A model generated the notes under the pieces. The model ran no database searches, had not been told where the DNA came from, and saw nothing but the letters and a program-made list of their open reading frames with translations. From Mansonella perstans (taxonomy: Eukaryota > Nematoda > Chromadorea > Rhabditida > Onchocercidae), in contig JBAMDO010000578.1 in NCBI GenBank assembly GCA_037074765.1, positions 868,001 to 932,000 on the forward strand: a stretch of 64,000 nt of DNA, written 5' to 3'. Below are positions 1 through 12,488 of this stretch, one piece after another. The first letter of the stretch is position 1. The number at the start of each line of letters is the position of its first letter. The position numbers and the translations under genes were made by a program.

Positions 1-229
1 TTTATTTTCGTCTCATCAATTCTGTTTTGTAAATTCAATAATTAAGATTTTTAAAATTATAAAAGAAAGAGTAAAGCATCACTCACATAAGTTTGTAGTT
101 CATCGAGATAGTTTTTGTCCTTCAAATACCAGTTATTAAAGTTTTTACAAGCAGTTTACAATGATCAGAATAATTAAATCCAAAACGCAGATTGATTGGA
201 TTGTCCCAAATTAAAATAATCAGAGGCAT

Positions 230-2174
230 TTAAATTGCATGAAATTTATGCTTGAAAGTTTCAAAGATATAACTTTGACACTCAGATCTTTTCTGGACTC
301 CTGGCACAAAATAAGTATTGCAATAGACGAACGACAATGAAAAGGACAAATTTAAAGCAAACCTTTCATCATAAAATAATGTTCGACCATTTCGAAGCTG
401 AAATGGCCATTGGCTTTCGATACCTTCGTACGGTATTGCAATTCCACGGTAGTTATCAAATCTAACCTAGAAATAATACATTAAGAAACAGATGAAAATT
501 TTTGTGAGAAAAAGAAAAAAATTTTTAAATCGCAAATTTTTTCAATCAGTAACGCAAATCTGCATTTTCTAAAAAAGTGGCATGTAAAATATTATACTAA
601 AGTTTTATTTTTCTTTTAAAATATAAATTTAAGCATAGGTTACAAATTAATGAAACGAATTTTCACTATTTTTCACTCGACCATCTTTGGTCTTTTTGTA
701 GAGAATAATTTTTGATTTAGGAGGTTACAAATTAGTGAAACAAATTTTCATTATTTTCACTCGATTATCTTTGCTCTTTTTGTAGAGAATAATTCTTGAT
801 TTAGGCAATTAAATAATTAAAAGGAATAGATAATTGCTCCTTTTGAAATGATTTTGGGATGCCTGAATCACTTAACTAATTTCATTAAGAAGAAAAAGAC
901 AGCGAGTTTTCAATCGAGGAAAGAAGAAGAAATTTTATCGGGAATTTGCTAGAATTAGAATAAAAACTTGAGGAATACATCGAAGAAGATGAATAATGAA
1001 GCAGTAATTAACCAGCTTTGGATCCGAATAGGCTTTTAAAACTCCGTCATGATTGTAAGTTAGCGGTAATTCGTGTGCTGTAGAGGCGTCAATGAAAAAA
1101 ACCAGCTTGGAATGCTTTGCGTCATAATCAACTTTGCGGCATTTTTTCTGCAGATTCTTGATAATGGTCATATCACTCTTTTTTAAATAGATAATTTTAT
1201 GACCATTTCTGAAGAAAATTAATTAGATTTCATTTATTCAGTTTCAATTATTTAATTACTTTCAGCCAACTACCCTGAATCAGGCTGTAAAATTTAGTTA
1301 ACTGTCTCACTGTTTTCACCTTTTTATTTTATCTCATCGTTAGTTTTTTATCTCATCCATTTTTTGTTAGGGGTATTATCAATTAGATCGAGAGCTATGT
1401 ATACAAATTGAATATCGCTTTTTCAAAAATTTAAAACCTCCTGGTATCATACAATTATGGTGCGAAGACAAATATTTTTGGAGCAGTCTCATATGAGTGA
1501 TAATGTCAAGATTTATCTCTCGGAAAACTTTCGATCACTAACCGTGGATTAATATTATATATTCTATAATACGATACCGGACCACAAATTACTGCAATTG
1601 CCTCATTGCCATCGATCGAAAATAAATGCAATTCATCATTTTTATCAAGTTCTGCTGCAAAAGTTGTTTTTTAAATTGCGCATTTTAAATTGCGCATTTT
1701 TTGACTGAACAAGAAGAAAGACGTATTTTACTTTTCTCTGCTGGGCTGTGCGCAAGATCGAGAAAAAACAATATTTCCGAGAATTTTTCCTTCTCGTTGA
1801 TTACTTTGTATGAAAAAATATAGCCGTTTCGGAATCCTAGATAAATTGATCCCTTTTTATGCGACGGAGGTACTTCCTTAGAGTGATAATCTCAAACAAA
1901 TAATTTTTACAGTAAGAAAAAAATTTTTTTGAATAAAATATAAGAAAAATTTGTAAAGATGACTTTAGAACGTAATTTCTTTCAAGTATTCAACGCATAT
2001 ATTTTTTAACGAAAAACAGGAAATTTGTAGGAAGTTGAAAATTTAATTGATATACATGGATTTTGAAATTACATCCCATATGGTTTAAAAAGCTTTGTTT
2101 GAAAACCAAATGTTCAAATAGCTTACTTTTGCCACCCCTGCTTCTTATATTTTCTTTGCATGCTGTTTCGTTAC
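230..2174 (-). CDS. Uncharacterised multi-exon protein (partial model)
   Basis: I do not recognise the family. Four minus-strand exons join in phase: 2174-2127, 1654-1543, 1175-1013 and 466-230. The first has an excellent acceptor (TTTTTTACAG) and a GTAAGC donor, the second a TTTTGCAG acceptor. Readable pieces are NETACKENIRSRGGK, ELDKNDELHLFSIDGNEA, KLVFFIDASTAHELP and IESQWPFQLRNGRTLFYDE. The last exon stays open to a TAA at 230-232. Further coding-like sequence follows in shifted frames down to about position 85 (FGFNYSDHC, then NFNNWYLKDKNYLDELQTY), so the 3' end may be mis-modelled, frameshifted or continued by another exon. No start codon fits the first exon's phase, so at least one 5' exon is missing. 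The gene lies 348 bp downstream of the 231-residue secreted protein on the same strand; it could be a separate gene or a 3' continuation of it. Confidence 0.5.
638..805. repeat. Two-copy tandem duplication, about 84 bp per unit
   Basis: Copy 1 (638-722) and copy 2 (723-805) both begin GGTTACAAATTA and both end GATTTAGG. They differ by scattered substitutions and a two-base indel, so the duplication is not brand new. It sits in the intron between the exons at 1175-1013 and 466-230. Confidence 0.85.
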
Positions 2175-2522
2175 CTGTAAAAAATTGTTCGGCAAAATAA
2201 GCAGCAATAATGCCTTTGTCATTTTAATAGAGCAAGGATCATTAAAGTTATAGATGAAAAAGCAAATCGTGAACTTGTCCATCGCATTTAATATCGTAAA
2301 CAGTTCCGACTAATTATGGAATTCACATTAATTATTAAATAATTTCAGTTTACTTCAACGTATTGCTAGGTTTGAAACTAGTGACTTTTACAAAATCCCA
2401 AATGAAGTTAAGCTAGAGATTAATTCAATGCCATGATTTCTGAAAAAAAAAAAAAAAAAAAAACTAAAGCAAATAGTTTAGAATTGCGTTTCAGATCTGT
2501 CAGCTAGCCATAATTTAAAATT

Positions 2523-5290
2523 TTATTCAAAATAAGACGTAAAATCAAAAGCTGAGTTTCCCATTTCATAATAGGCATTGACCAGATGCTTTCGACCATA
2601 CAATATATTGGCCCCAGCTTTAGTTTTTGTTTCAGCGATACAATCAAATGTTGATATCTCTGTTCTCTGACGTCGTGCCATCCTATTTATAATTAAACAA
2701 AATAAATTGAAATCTCTATTGCAATTTGTATTTGATAAATATTTACAAATTCAGATGGAAATAACTAAAAATGCAAACATTGAAGTGAATGGAATTTATA
2801 TTGAAATAAAAGAACCATTTAGTTGTTCCGTTAATCACAACCATGAAGTTGACAGCAGGAGTGATCCATGGTTGAGCATATTTGAGTATTTTATCGATGA
2901 ATAATTTCGTTCCTCTTCTCTACAAAGATTACTTCAGTTTAGTAATCTTGACTTGATTCCATTATTCATGCTTTATTTATTTTCTTTATAAAGTACGAGA
3001 CATCTTTGTAAAGATAAAATATAGAAATAAAATCAAAATTGTCATAATCTACCTTATAATGTAATACTTTGGTAAAATGATTAAATAAAGAACTTTAATT
3101 ATTTCTATAGTTCTTTTTTAGTAAATAATTGTATTACTAATGTTTAGTGAGGATATTTTTAAAAAAGCCGGAAATTTTTATTTTAGGTAATAGAAAATGT
3201 AAATTTTTGTTCAACTTTCAACTTCTTGTTACAATCTGTGATAAAATTAAACATTGAAGGATTTATTGAAGGAAGAGATAATTCTAATAAAACTGATTAA
3301 AATGAGTGGACGACTAGTATTTGTCATAAATAAACAAACATGTGTAAATAAAATGAAAAATTAGAAGAGTTGAAGATTAAAGAGAAAGTATAGATAAAAA
3401 AAACGGGACTGATTTATCTCAAATTTAACGATTTGTGTGAAGTCATATTTATAAATGAAATATCTGAACAATCCATTGCTAAGAAAATGAGGACAAGAAT
3501 AGTTTGTATTTCTAGCCAACAAAGATACAGAAAGCATTTGAGAATTTGAGGTTTTCCTTAAGGTAGACTTTATTTCTTTATTAAATCCAGACATTTTCTT
3601 TGCTGCTAAGTCTGGAATGATAAGATTAGGTGATATCATCAAATTTAATGAAGACATGAATTAATTCACAGAGGAATATGTGTCGGATAGGTAAGAGAAG
3701 ATAAATGTCTTTTGAATGCATTTTTTTAATGATCTAAGAAAAGCTTTAAGAGGAAATTTCTTGCTAATGCAAAATTTTTTGGAAATTGAATTTTCTTTTT
3801 AAGTGAATTTATAGCAACAGTTAACTCACGCCAAAAATGATTCGATATGATCCGGTATAGCCAACACCTATCTGTTGAAAGAAGACTTGGCTATCAGAAG
3901 TAGTTCTAAAAATGAAACGATTTGCGCTAAGATCGGAGAAATACGCCAGTGATGTAAGCGTTGCTGGGTAAAAAATTTGAGCAGGTTTTGGAACGAATAC
4001 CAATCGAAACGCTTCGAAATATGATATACGTGTAATCGTGTAAATCTTGTTAACCTCGTCCGGGTCCATCATTTCTTGCCAAACAGTTATAAATTGTAAT
4101 AAGCCGTGCACTTCAATTAACATTGCCTGAGAGACAATAAGTTTTAAGTTTGCTATTTATTTTGAAAAAACTAATTTATGTAACCAAAGTACATCTTTAA
4201 AAATGAAAATGGATGGATCGATTTCACGCTTTAAGATATTTTGTTTCTACATGATTGGTAAATCTTGATCTTATTCAATGATATTGGCGCAAGCTCGTTT
4301 CACCATCCTTATATTAATTTTATTTGTCAGATTTTTTGTTCGCAAAAGCGAGCAAAGAGTATGAATTTATAAGATTGAATAGAAACAAATAAGCCTAAAA
4401 AGACGTAAAAATATTTCTAGTATAGGCATTTATTAATTTATATCTTAAATAGCAACGTACGAATAATTGATGCGAAAGTAAACTCACAGTATAATTATAG
4501 ATTGCTTTATCTTCTTTCGGGATCGGGCTAAAGTTATCGTCCAGCAATGCTGCCAGATTGTTTCTACTTCAATTGAAATTTACAAATGCAAGTTCACTTA
4601 TTAATGGCTGATTGGTTAAACTATTTATTAGATAGTAAGCAGTCTGCAAATTTAAAATGTAGATCCTCAGTAGCTTCTCAGTAAGGTTGGAAACTGGCAG
4701 AAAGAAAAAGTAGAACATTCCATTTCAGGAAAAAAAGAACATTATATTTCAGGAAAAATGGATTATTCTTGTTCTTTTTTTCAGATTGATATCAATCATC
4801 TTAATTACATAATTAGAACTAGGATCAAATCATTTCGAATCTCAGGTAAATATTTAAGCAGGGAAGTGCTTACAAAATTATATCTTCCACAAGATTACTT
4901 GGTAAAATGAGAATGTGTTTATCCTCGCGTAATCCATATATCACATATTTCGCGTCCGAGAAAGCCTATATCAAAAAAGAAAAAAATTCAAGTGATTGAA
5001 AAAGAGAGTAACTTGAATTTTTTAATGAAAACTTCTTAGAAATTTCAGTAAAAAACGATTTGTAATTAATAATAGGAGTAATAATAATAACAGTAATGAC
5101 AATCAGATAATAATAATGGTAATTAATGACAAATGCTTTGAAATTATTTAAAGAGTGACGACACCATTAGGTTAGTAGAATGAATAAAAACTGAAAGACT
5201 AACGTATGTGAGTGAATACACACTACACTGGCCTTGCACCATTCGTTGAACGAGAAATGCGGTGATTACCACAGTTGCGATTAACTTCAT
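2523..5290 (-). CDS. Secreted protein of unknown family, 231 residues
   Basis: Five exons join in phase: 5290-5204, 4965-4874, 4563-4488, 4126-3830 and 2666-2523 (TAA). The total is 696 bases, giving 231 residues. The N-terminus (MKLIATVVITAFLVQ) is a clear signal peptide, with cleavage plausible near GQC at about residues 20-22. The mature part contains strand-rich segments such as KYVIYGLREDKHILILPS and a long central exon (residues 86-184) rich in aromatic residues. It has few cysteines and no transmembrane segment. Most donors are strong (GTAAGC, GTGAGT); the last exon uses the acceptor GACGTCAG. An AATAAA overlaps the stop codon. I do not recognise a family. The 1.16-kb intron at 3829-2667 could hide another exon: a weak open segment lies near 3620-3400. 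Function is unknown; secretion is the only supported property. Confidence 0.7.
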
Positions 5291-6866
5291 AGTCCTTAAT
5301 TCGAAGCTTCATCTCAATATAGCAGAAAGGCAAAAAATAAACTTGTATTAATTATCACTATTTTTCAGCTAAGAGAAGTACTAGAGATATAGAGCTAGAT
5401 TGAAGACTGAAAAGCAAAGTTATAGTACTTGTGATGCTTAAATTTAAATAAATGGCAGTAGTAAAATTAAGAAATTAGAGTTGTTGCTGCTTTTACGATT
5501 TGCCAATAATACTTGTAATTTGTTTGTGATCTACTTGGTCATAATCAAAAATCCTCTTATGCGCTACAATTCAATCCTCTTAATAATGTCCCAACTCTAA
5601 GAATTACATGAATGGGAATGATAACTGCGTTTTAGCCGTCAATTTAGTAAAAAAACGTCGACTTAATTTTATTGAAATTCAATTTTATTTTTCTTTCGTT
5701 TGTCTTGCTCTAACTATTTTCTGAGTCAGGAAAACGCAGATGAATAAGGAAACTGTTTGAGAGGTTGATTAAAGGAAATACCGCTTGAGTTAAAATGATG
5801 ATAAAATATATCATCAGGTATCAACAAAAATTTTATAAACTGAACTTCTAAGTCTTCAATCAACATTTTCTCAATTCGACAAAAAATAAACAAAAACAAT
5901 TTTTTGCGATTTTTGTTCGAAAAAACGTCTTGAGAAAATCTAAAGTTTCAAAAAGTCAAAAAATAGATTTGTTGGTGAATTTTTATGAATTCTTCATTAA
6001 AATGGTAAAAAATTTCAAAAGAGTCCTTGTTTCTAGATCAAACTTTAAATAATGTTTAGCTATTCGAAATAAGAACACAATTTATAAGGAACAGCACTCC
6101 ATAGAAATTGATAAATCAGAACCCCCAATTTCATCCCTTTATCCAGTTCCTCGAAATCAAAATCAAATAACCAGGACACCAAACAAACCTTCGCAATAGC
6201 TAGAAAATGAATCGAGACTGAGTGCAGAAGAGAATTTCGTTAATTTGTATCATTTAATCCAAAATTTGCATATTTTTCAGAAGTTTTTGCATTGAAAATT
6301 ATTTTATACAAAATGCTGTTATGCATGCACAATTCTTTTCTCTAATTTCTAGAGATGATTGTTTCTCTCAGGAATTACTGACTAGAAGCATGAGAAAAAA
6401 TCAATGATAAGCTCGTGGATTTTTCAGTGACAGAAAAGGATCTTGAAAAAGTAATTTTAAATAGGAGAAGCTTATTTGAGCAAGTTTCTCCCAGTCATAT
6501 CAAATAGATTTTTCGCTCTTCTTGCATCGAGGAATCGAATTATGAAATGAGATCCTCAGTTCCAAAATTTGCGCCTTGTTAATAAAATCAATAAAAATAC
6601 TGTCTTGGAATTTTTCGCAGAATTTTATCGGCCGCGCTAAAAATTTAAAGAAGTGAAGTTTTCGAAATTTGGAACTTTTAGTCGTACAATATGTTATTTG
6701 AAATTGATATTGTTTGTATCTCAGGTTTTCTTAAAGAGACAGAAATGTTTTTATACAACGAAGTTAGACTAGAATAATAGTTTGAATTATAGAAGAAAGT
6801 TGTGTACACTTGCTGTCTCCAGGATGTAAAAATTTATTGGTAAATTTATATAACAACTAGAAACAT
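5291..6866. other. Intergenic; one ambiguous coding-like patch
   Basis: No gene can be supported. A patch at about 6050-6200 stays open on both strands. On the plus strand it follows an acceptor (ATGTTTAG) and ends at a TAG, with residues such as SEPPISSLYPVPRNQ. On the minus strand it follows TTTTCTAG and also ends at a stop. I cannot choose a strand, so neither is called as a gene. Confidence 0.5.
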
Positions 6867-7379
6867 TCACAAAGACTTTTCCCATTCGTTGCCAGTCTCT
6901 GATTTTTCAGATTCAGCTGCTGAATAGTCGCTTTTTGATTCGCTTTTTTTTGCTTTATTATTTTCATTTTTCTCCAATAAGACTTTTGAAAGATCTATTG
7001 CTTCTGGCTTACCATTACGAGTGATTCTTATTTCAACTGATTTTTGCTCATCAGGTGTGGGCTCTATATCCAGCACTTCGACATTTCTCTCACGTAATAA
7101 TTCATGGGATTCTTTGAAGGATATTGCAGGAAAAACAAGAAAGAATCTAGAATTCTTTTCGCATTTCTGTTTCGAATCGCAATACCTCAAATATTCTTCC
7201 ACATTGCCATAACTATAAAATTTCTTTTTGATATATTGGCCAGGTTTTACTTCTATTGAGCCATTTATTTTCGATTTCTGTTCAAACTTCGTCGGTATTA
7301 GGTCATTCACTTTTGGATTCATTTCGTCCTCATCTTTCATTCGTACCTTTTCGTGTATTCCTGCTATTAAAACATCTCC
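6867..7379 (-). CDS. Charged intracellular protein of unknown function
   Basis: An open exon of 171 codons follows an acceptor (AATATTCAG) at 7380 and ends at a stop at 6867. The first methionine is at 7340 and would give 157 residues. The frame stays open from that methionine back to the acceptor (GDVLIAGIHEKVR), so an upstream coding exon is likely. There is no signal peptide or membrane segment. The N-terminal two thirds looks globular (PGQYIKKKFYSYGN, RYCDSKQKCEK, FFLVFPAISFKESHELL). The C-terminal about 30 residues is a low-complexity Lys/Ser/Glu tail, typical of nuclear or cytosolic proteins. I do not recognise a family. A candidate first exon lies at 8032-7832. Confidence 0.65.
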   Translation of the reverse strand, partial: GDVLIAGIHEKVRMKDEDEMNPKVNDLIPTKFEQKSKINGSIEVKPGQYIKKKFYSYGNVEEYLRYCDSKQKCEKNSRFFLVFPAISFKESHELLRERNVEVLDIEPTPDEQKSVEIRITRNGKPEAIDLSKVLLEKNENNKAKKSESKSDYSAAESEKSETGNEWEKSL

Positions 7380-7831
7380 CTGAATATTCTACCTTTTGAT
7401 GTCTTTGGACTTTTGTTTTTCAGACAAATAATACTAATTACTGGCTGCTGTCATCTCCTTTCATTAATTTTTTCCTGATTTTGTTAAAAAATGAAAGAAA
7501 GAAAATGGTTTCTTCAAAATAGCTGATGAACTTCATATTTTTCCTGAGCAAATTATATGCAATAACTAATAAAAAATCAAGATGCACCGCAGTTCGCAAG
7601 CATTATTGGTACTTTGAAAGAAACTTTTCTCTTATAACTACGCCAATTTATATCGGAGTATTGCAAATCTTTAGTCTTATAACTACGCAATCTATTGCCA
7701 GTCTATTGTCGCAGAAGCTTTAATTAACATTCTATGCAACTTTCAGAAGGTTGAAACAATTATCCTCCACCTAATGTTTGAAGAGAGAACCGCTGTCATT
7801 GTTACTATGCCTGGAATATTGTAAGCCAAAC

Positions 7832-8032
7832 CCACTTGCCTGCACTATAAAAAGCTGCATCAAGATGGCTAGGACCCCTTTTTTCATCATTGTTGGAACT
7901 CTTTCGATTAAATATCCCCACCCTTTTCTCTTTTAAATTATCATTGCTCTGTATTAGATGATATCGCGATGTGCGCCATAAACGTATTGGTAAACTAAGA
8001 CAGAAGCAAACATCTCTACAGAGCCCTCCCAT
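7832..8032 (-). CDS. Candidate first exon of the gene at 6867-7379
   Basis: A 67-codon open segment starts at an ATG at 8032 and reaches a weak donor (TGG followed by GTTTGG) at 7832 in phase 0, which matches the phase of the exon starting at 7379. Its second half is polar (SNDNLKEKRVG, KSSNNDEKRG). The N-terminal part, with several cysteines, is less convincing. If correct, the combined protein has 237 residues. The support is phase agreement and composition only. Confidence 0.3.
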
Positions 8033-10766
8033 CGAAAGTAATTAAGCCACAAAAAGGTTTGTGCTTTCTCATACAATTGGTAATAAGATTTCGTTCGCAG
8101 AAAAAAATTTCACTAGAGCAGTTTTTTTAATAAAAAACAATTTAGCAGATGAATGTTAAATGAAAATTCAGTCTTGTCTTATGTTACGTGAAAATTCAGA
8201 AAGAAAGCATGTTGAAGTTTTTATTAAAAAAATGGAATATTAAGAACACCTGCGGTAATTTTTGCGCCAAATGAAATATTTTTTTGAAGTTCGCTTGCTT
8301 GCAACTGACTGACTTAGTTACAGTGAAATATAATAAGCAAAAGACATTCATGCTTTGTTCAGCTCACTTTTCATAACGACTTCTCAACATCTTTTGAATT
8401 TTAATGCAAATTTTGTTGAATTCCCAAAAAGTGATCTTAGAATAATTCATGCGATTATATTCATACTAAAAGCAAATAATAACTAACACACTTAAGTAAT
8501 TAAACTTTGTGTAGAAATTCGGAAAATATCTGAATGATGTTTTAATACACATTCTTCATGTAAAAGCGTTCATTTTCACAATAAATTCTGCAAGCTTTTT
8601 CTAACTTATTCAAAAAAGAGGAGGAAAAACAGATAAGAGCAAGTTCCATGTGTTATACTTTAGCTAAATTAGCCTCAGTTCTAATAAATCATTCCATTTT
8701 ATTAAACATTCCCCTATGTAAAAGCTGGCTAAACCAACAGATAGTGTAGATCGGATTACAGGTGGAACTCTAAAAGTCCTAAATATATTGTACGATTTGA
8801 AACAGCTTTCTGATCATTCTTAATTAGGAGACAATTTTCCTATCAACATCGACAATAAGTTATGAGGTTATGCCTGCCACGCTAAATAAGAACAAAATTT
8901 TATCTCTGAAACTAAACTAAAAGTATCCAAAATAAAGAGCAAATTTAACAAAGCTATCCTGAGAATCAGCCTTGAAATGTTTGATCTGACTCTTAGAGCA
9001 ATGACAAATTGAAATGTAGGTGACAAATAGAATGAAATGGTTGTTGATAAGAAATTTGGACTAAAGACTTAATTACAGATAAACTTCAAGTTATTTTTAT
9101 TCCAAAAAATCTTGCAAACTTTTCATTATACTATTATTATGTTCAAATAGAATTCATTTCAAATCTTATTTCTTTACAGCAAATTACATTGAAGGAATAT
9201 TTTCATCGGATAGTAGAAATGAAAAGAACACTTTATAATTTCTTGATATTCTTACTTTTACTTATCTTTCCTTTATCATTGCGCATATTTTTTTTTCATA
9301 TTTTCAGTCTTCGTTTTCCATTTCCTTTGTACTTTTTGCTTCGATGATCGATGCCGCTTATAATATTTCTTCCATTTGACTCTTTTTTATCCTTTCAATT
9401 GATTAATCGATCCAAATGGTTCTTACTGAATATAATTGAAACAAATTTAAGATAGGGAAAAAATAATTAGATTTTATTCTTCATCTTCAGTTTCGGTAAC
9501 TTCTAAATTATTCTCGGAAATTTTTACCTAAGAAATTCCACTACTACAATTAGGCTGCACTATAATTTATGCATTTCATTTGACTGTTGCCTTATTGTCA
9601 TTCTTGTTTTTGCATTCATCTTGTTTTCAGTATTAACTACCGGTTGCTATTATTAGATCCTATAGTTTCATAATCGATTTTCTATTTATTTCTATTGCAA
9701 AGTTTGACATTTATTTCTAGTCTACTTTATGATTACCATTTCATTTATTGCAGTTCTGTTTTTCCTTTTAATAACCTTTTTTCCTTTTTTTTTGGACGCT
9801 CATTTTTTTACTTTTTATCGCTTCCGTTATACTTTTATTCCTCTTTCATTATTACTTTTTTTTGTTTCCGCTGGATATTTCCTTATAATAAGCGTTTGTT
9901 AGGATATTAGCTATTTTGAATAGCTTTTATTTCTTAATCATATGTCACTTGCTGTTCTTATTCTTGCTCAATTTTTTCATTTCTTTCTCTTCTAACAATC
10001 AATATAAAAAGAAAAAAATTTTTCAGAGTTTTAATGATGTAAAAATGAACGTAGTAAGTTTTATGAAGCTTTAGGACCTGTGAAAAATATTTAAAGGAAT
10101 AAGAATACAACTTGCTTAGCTGGATAGATTCTAGACTTAACCGAGTGACCAGATGGTTTCATTAAAAGTTAATTCATTCAGCTTGAGGCAACACTAACAG
10201 GTAAACTTAAACTTTAAAAAGAATTCATCAGTTAAGGATCAGTTTTGATGCTATTGCATGTATTTAAGTTCTCTTATCTTCCCTTCCTTTTTGTAAAACA
10301 TTTATTAGTACTAATGAATTTATTTCAATAAAGAAAGAATTTAAGAATTGTCGCTAAATGCTTCCACTGTGTTGTGAAGCGCTTGTTGTCAAGTTCAATG
10401 TTCATTATCAATAGATAACCCAGGCTAGTTTTATAAATGTTTATTGCTTTCAGTTTTTTTCTCGTCGTAATCATCATTCTGCCTTTGCTTTGTATACTTT
10501 GCTGGTAATGTCATTGTGAGCATTAGGCGACTTTAAGATAAATTTTTTAGTTGTAAAAATTGAGTTAAACCAAATATAAATAAACATAGTTTATTACATC
10601 CAATTCTGATGCTAAAAAATGCTTCTTTAAACATAAGTAACATTCTTCTTTAAAAAATGACATCATGGGAAAGACTGCTGTGTAAATGAAATAATATGAA
10701 AATGTAAATTAAATGAAAGATATCAAGTAACGTTCAGTTAGAGATAACCGAAAAACAATTCTATTC
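8033..10766. other. Intergenic, AT-rich, no supported gene
   Basis: Only short, T-rich open frames occur, for example around 9695-9910, where the predicted residues are almost all Phe, Ser, Tyr and Leu as expected from poly-T-rich DNA. I see no exon pair with matching splice sites. Confidence 0.6.
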
Positions 10767-12465
10767 TTATCTAGCTGGATGACCATCAAATAGTCTAATG
10801 AAGCGACTAAGTAGTCCAATTAGCTGGCCGTTGAAGATTACCAATTCATATCTTTCATTCTATTGAAAGAAATATTGCAATAACATTTGGAGCTATGACA
10901 TTAAGTACGAGTTTTTGACTTTCCCGGTTTCCTGGCAACGCTTTGCTTTTCATTAGCTCTTAACTTTTTTGAGTCTGCATCGGTAGTTTCATTCTATAAT
11001 TTAAGGTTTTCTATTTTAAAATCGAATTTTGATGTTAAAGTTTTGACATTTCTCAAGATTGGAAAATTAAACTATCCCTTGTGAATTATTGTTAGCGCCA
11101 AAGCAATAGCATAGAAATTCCACTCGTTATCGCAAATTGGTGTACTGCTGAACAAGAAATTTAATTTGAAAATTTGCGCAGCATTTCGGATTATTTGAAG
11201 TACTTAATCATTTTTAGACTCATTTTGATGAGTAGATTTGCTATATTTTCTATATTCTTTCTACTATGAAAAAAGACAAATTTTTATAATAAGTTGGAAG
11301 TTAGGAAACTTTTTAAGAGGAGTAAGGAGATGAAAATAGAGCAAAGCATTATCTTTTATATTTTTTTTGTTAATTTATGAAAGTTTCTATAAGTAATAGA
11401 TATTTAAAATCATTTAGAAACAGAAAATCAAGCCATAAAAAATTTTATCGTTATTCATCCTGCATTGAAAACGCTGTTTTCTGAGCAGTTTGTTAAATTA
11501 AAAATCACTTGAATGGATTTTCAGACAACATTAAATAAATTCTATGACATCAAAAAGTTTTGTCATTTTTTGAAATGTGCTATGACATTTGAAATGCGTT
11601 TTGAAAGGTGATTTCATGGTTAACAGCATTTTGCACGGTAAAACTGGGAAATAGAAGACTTACGTTTTCTCCAATTACTAAAGTCGTATTTACTGTGGTA
11701 TCCATATTTTCTACACTTCCTAAAGTCGTATTTCCCATAGTTTCGATATTTTCTACAGTACAAGTTGTATCGTTTCCCGGCTCTAAAATATAACTTGGCT
11801 GATCAATTGATGCTTCTTTAAAAAAAAGATAAATAAAATTTCTCTGAATTCACCGCCAGCTAAATTTCTGACATTCAAATAGGCAATCAAATTGCACTAC
11901 CGATCGTGCGATTGCTATTCTTTTTTTCACTGCGTACTTTTTTTCCATGTTTATCGCTTTTTGCTGTTTCTTCTGAAAGTAATGAGACTTGGATGTCCAT
12001 AATGAGACTTGAATGTCTTCAAAATTTCCGGAAGCAAAACGATAAATTCTAATAGATAGTGCCAGAACAAGTACTGTAATTTAGCTTCGAAAAATCATTT
12101 GCAAGTTAAAAATTTTCCGAAGATTAATTTATGCAAATAAAAATGGGTAAAAATAATAGAAAAAAGAGCAATAGCAGCTGATTTTTATTGGCTGATATTT
12201 AGGCTTTCATAATTAGCAAAGAGAAGGGAAATTAGTGGTGCTATCATTACTTATCACAATTAATAAGTTTATCACTGTCACAAATTAGGACGTTTACAAA
12301 CAATTGCATCCATTGTAAATATAAAAATGCATGCAGCTGTTTGTTTTGTAAATTATTACTTTTTCGCTTACTCGAACATTGCATTAATAAAAAAATAATT
12401 AATACTGCTGTTGGTAAAATGTATGAAATTGTTTTCACGACGAAATTTGTTAAGCTGCTAAGCAT
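10767..12465 (-). CDS. Small secreted, probably N-glycosylated protein (101 residues)
   Basis: Three minus-strand exons join in phase: 12465-12372, 11782-11664 and 10859-10767 (TAA). A TTTTGCAG acceptor lies 23 bases before the ATG and is probably a spliced-leader site. The first about 30 residues (TISYILPTAVLIIFLLMQC) form a signal peptide or signal anchor. The middle holds an imperfect internal duplication (VENIETMGNTTLG, then VENMDTTVNTTLV) with several N-x-T sequons (NDT, NTT twice). The C-terminus is an amphipathic segment (FNGQLIGLLSRFIRLFDG). Donors are GTAAGC and GTAAGT. I recognise no family. It lies 1.76 kb downstream of the receptor gene on the same strand. The alternative is that exon 1 is not the first exon; its frame is open up to the acceptor. 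Confidence 0.6.
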
Positions 12466-12488
12466 CTGATTGTTGCAATCTGTTGACT

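Noticed and set aside
9695..9910. Plus-strand Phe/Ser/Tyr-rich open frame
   Set aside because: Poly-T-rich DNA gives this composition; no splice sites or conserved motif.
11608..11793. Plus-strand open frame with a repeated peptide
   Set aside because: It is antisense to the exon at 11782-11664, whose coding duplication creates the apparent repeat.
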